From: an uncultured Chthonomonas sp. | GTDB taxonomy: Bacteria > Armatimonadota > Chthonomonadetes > Chthonomonadales > Chthonomonadaceae | Direction: 5' to 3' | Length of the DNA stretch: 64,000 nt | Assembly (NCBI GenBank): GCA_903919615.1 | Contig: CAIXIX010000112.1 | Coordinates: 1-64,000, forward strand | Shown: positions 61,277 to 64,000 of the stretch, one piece after another | Numbering within the stretch: the first letter of the stretch is position 1 | Layout of the letters: each line of letters begins with the position of its first letter | Position numbers and translations under genes: made by a program | The notes under the pieces: generated by a model | Database searches by the model: none | Told to the model about the DNA's origin: nothing | What the model saw: the letters and a program-made list of their open reading frames with translations, nothing else

Positions 61277-62532
61277 AAGTTTGTAATCAGCAGAATTGCC
61301 GAAAGAATAATAAGTACCACGGTGGTGGTCCACGCTATTACGTTGTAGATCTTACTGTTAACATGCTCACCCATAATCCGTTTGTCGTTCACGAGTTTAA
61401 GCATCAACACCAGGATGATTGGCAGCAGCACAGCCCCGACGATATTCGGCAAGATGATCAGCGCGGTAAGATGTTTCGGGAATAGCATGACAACTATAAC
61501 CGACGCAATAATTAGAAACGAGAAGGTCCCCAGAAAGAGCGGCGCCTCGCGGGATCGCCGCCCAACACCGCTCTCGGAACCCAGTGCTTCGGTTACGGCG
61601 TACGCAGTGGACAGTGGAACGGTAATCGCCCCAAAACAGGACGCATTGAACAGCCCAATCCCAAACAGAACCATGGCGAGCGGACCCGCAAGCGGCTTCA
61701 GCGCGCGTGCCGCCTGCCCTGCATCATCCACATGAATTCCATGGGAATAGAGCGTCGCTCCGCAGGCAACAATAATAAAGAAAGCGATAAAGTTCGTGAA
61801 GAAGGCGCCAAACAGCACATCGATGCGCGTTTCGTGGTACTTTTCTGCCTTCACGCCCTTGTCGCGCACGCTTGACTGTATGTAGAACTGTCCCCAGGGG
61901 GTGATCGTCGTTCCGACTACGTTGATGATCATGAACACATAGTCCTTGATCGGTGAGACATCCTTCAAATTGGGCACAAAGGTCTCTTTGAAAACGGTTG
62001 CCCAGTCGGGATGAGACAGAACTGCGCTGCCGATGTAAAACAGATAGATTGTTGAGGCGCCAAGAAGCACCTTTTCGAGCCGACGGTATGAGCCACGTGA
62101 AACAAGCAACCAAACCAGCGCACCCACGAGGGGAAGCACAACATATCTGGCGCGCGGACCCGCAAACAGCTCTACCGCAGCCAGTATTCCGGCGAATTCG
62201 GAGACCGTGGTCGCAAAATTCGCAACGAGCAGCGTCGCCATTGCAAACAGTGTAACCTTAACGCCATACTCTTCTCGAATTAAGTCGGCAAGGCCCTTAC
62301 CAGTAATTGCACCCATACGGGCGCAGATCTCCTGAGCAACACCCAACGCGATTGTGCTGAGCGCAAGCACCCAAAGCATGGCGTAACGATACTGAGCGCC
62401 AGCCTGGGAGTACCCGAGGATGCCGCTAGCATCGTTATCTGCATTGGCCGCAATGATTCCCGGCCCTAATATGCTAAGAAAGAAAAACAGCCGGCTCGAC
62501 AAGAACCGCTGTCGCAGGTTGCGTTCGAGCAC
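61267..62532 (-). CDS. Nramp-family divalent metal transporter
   Basis: LGPGIIAANADNDASGILGYSQAGAQYRYAMLWVL (variant of the DPGN motif region), EICARMGAITGKGLADLIREEYG; 11-TM pattern; GTG start. Confidence 0.92.
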   Translation of the reverse strand: MLERNLRQRFLSSRLFFFLSILGPGIIAANADNDASGILGYSQAGAQYRYAMLWVLALSTIALGVAQEICARMGAITGKGLADLIREEYGVKVTLFAMATLLVANFATTVSEFAGILAAVELFAGPRARYVVLPLVGALVWLLVSRGSYRRLEKVLLGASTIYLFYIGSAVLSHPDWATVFKETFVPNLKDVSPIKDYVFMIINVVGTTITPWGQFYIQSSVRDKGVKAEKYHETRIDVLFGAFFTNFIAFFIIVACGATLYSHGIHVDDAGQAARALKPLAGPLAMVLFGIGLFNASCFGAITVPLSTAYAVTEALGSESGVGRRSREAPLFLGTFSFLIIASVIVVMLFPKHLTALIILPNIVGAVLLPIILVLMLKLVNDKRIMGEHVNSKIYNVIAWTTTVVLIILSAILLITNLRQ

Positions 62533-62908
62533 CGCGACACCTCTCCGGATGTTTGTATAGGATTCAGGCGCAGGCGTGCGGTCGGAAGCCGATCGCAGGA
62601 GTCAGCGTCGAATACAAAATTAACCTGGGTGGGCCGTCGTGTACTTGGAGTAGCGAGAGTGGGCGTGAAGCGGTCAGGGACTGACGCTCCACATGAAGAG
62701 GAAGATCAGTGTAATCCCTGCCGCCGCAACCTATCGGGCTCTCCGAAGTCGCGACGACCGCAGGTACTATGACTTGAGTCAGAACACATTTCTGGAATTT
62801 GTCCTCTGATAAAAGGAGAAAGCAGTACAATTATGCTCTCCGGAAACCTCAGTCTTGATTATACCGCACTTGCATTTCGGATTGGAACCCTTTTTAGGAT
62901 GAGAACCA

Positions 62909-64000
62909 ATGGCACGAACACTCTATCTTATTGATGCTTACGCCCAGATCTTTCGGGCCTACTACGCCATTCGTGGCGGAATGCGCAGTCGCACCACTGG
63001 CGAATCGACGCATGCAGTATTTGGATTCACGAACATGATGCTCAAGCTGCTCTCACAGCTAGAGCCAACCTACATCGTCGTGGCAACAGATATGCCAGGC
63101 GGCACATTTCGCGATCAGATATACCTGCAGTACGATGCCATCAGGCAGGGCGATAATGCCACTAGGCTCACGGAAGGCACGCAGGGGCTGGAACCCGGAA
63201 CGACCGTGCTCGGCGCACAATATACGGAGTACAAAGGCACGCGCAATGTTACGCCTGATGATCTGATCTCCCAGGTGCCTCGTGTCTACGAGGTGGTTGA
63301 AGGCTTAGGCGTGCCGGTAATAGGGCAGCAAGGCATCGAAGCCGACGATGTGATCGCGACGATTACCACCCGGGTGCTTAACGATCCGGAGCTTGCAGAT
63401 GTTCAGATACGAATTGTCTCGAAAGATAAAGACCTCGAGCAGCTCATTTGCGATCGTGTGAGCCTGTACGACATCCATACGGAACTGCTTATCACTGCTG
63501 AAGAGCTGATGACCGCGAAAGGCATAAAGCCGGAACAGGTTGTCGATGTTCTTGCGCTGATGGGCGACACTGCAGACAATGTTCCCGGCATTGAAGGCAT
63601 CGGGCCGAAAACAGCGGCACAGCTTATTCAAGATTTCGGTTCGATCGATGGCATTCTCGAGCATATCGATGAGATTAAGGGCAAAAAGAAAGAGAGCCTC
63701 CTCAAAGGCCGCGACATCCTGCCGATTTCGCGTGCTATGGTTACGCTGAAGAAGGATGCCGACTTTCCATTCGACATCTCTTCGGCACGCGCAGGGCGAA
63801 TCGATGTGGCAAAACTCAGCCCGGTATTCGAGCAGCTTGGCTTTGGCCGGGCTCAGGAAGAGATTCGCAAGCTCGCCTCAAAGTATGGCGCTGCCGAAGC
63901 ATCTGCCACTCCGGCATCGCCAGCCGAAAAGCTGGAGCCCGTCGCGAGCCCTTCAGGCGCATTCGAGGGCGTTCCCTACGAAACCGCAGCTTCTGGCGTA
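62909..64000 (+). CDS. polA: DNA polymerase I, N-terminal 5'-3' exonuclease domain (truncated by window end)
   Basis: Frame from ATG 62909 open to the edge; MARTLYLIDAYAQIFRAYYAIRGG, HAVFGFTNMMLKLL, GIEADDVIATI, VSKDKDLEQLICDRVSLYD, LMGDTADNVPGIEGIGPKTAAQLIQDFGSIDGIL. Confidence 0.93.
   Translation, partial: MARTLYLIDAYAQIFRAYYAIRGGMRSRTTGESTHAVFGFTNMMLKLLSQLEPTYIVVATDMPGGTFRDQIYLQYDAIRQGDNATRLTEGTQGLEPGTTVLGAQYTEYKGTRNVTPDDLISQVPRVYEVVEGLGVPVIGQQGIEADDVIATITTRVLNDPELADVQIRIVSKDKDLEQLICDRVSLYDIHTELLITAEELMTAKGIKPEQVVDVLALMGDTADNVPGIEGIGPKTAAQLIQDFGSIDGILEHIDEIKGKKKESLLKGRDILPISRAMVTLKKDADFPFDISSARAGRIDVAKLSPVFEQLGFGRAQEEIRKLASKYGAAEASATPASPAEKLEPVASPSGAFEGVPYETAASGV

Noticed and set aside
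62564-62830. 88-aa minus-strand ORF between Nramp and polA
   Set aside because: Overlaps a structured leader region; weak composition and no RBS; better explained as non-coding.

Overview
This 64 kb window looks like chromosomal DNA from a diderm (two-membrane) bacterium with moderate-to-high GC. It has about 44 credible genes and no rRNA, tRNA, CRISPR array, transposase or prophage that I could recognise. Core content, left to right: an HspR-type heat-shock operon on the minus strand (dnaK, hsp20, dnaJ, hspR) with a readable HAIR operator over its promoter; an A-type Fe-S carrier; a planctomycete-type cytochrome/PSD1 protein; an SdpR/SdpI pair; glnA preceded by a structured leader or small RNA; wecB; recJ; a bacterial XPB helicase with a small downstream ORF; glcF with a HAD phosphatase; tag; and a nonsense-interrupted PaiB-like gene. 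Next is an ~18 kb co-directional block (28.4-46.6 kb) of exported and outer-membrane proteins. The window closes with coaE, rpsA, an AI-2E transporter, secDF, an HPS-like enzyme, nadK, a wecA/mraY-family transferase, an Nramp transporter and the 5' end of polA, which is missing from the ORF track because it runs off the edge. The best candidates for something new are: (1) the surface-protein block, in which three giant secreted proteins share a ~400 aa C-terminal module, next to an LptD-like barrel with an Ig-like domain; (2) a HAD phosphatase whose catalytic DLDGT motif follows the glcF TAA stop in frame with no canonical start codon; (3) a 6S-like candidate RNA upstream of glnA; (4) a TTCCC-plus-palindrome array between two convergent genes. 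All family assignments come from reading motifs by eye; no database search was run.
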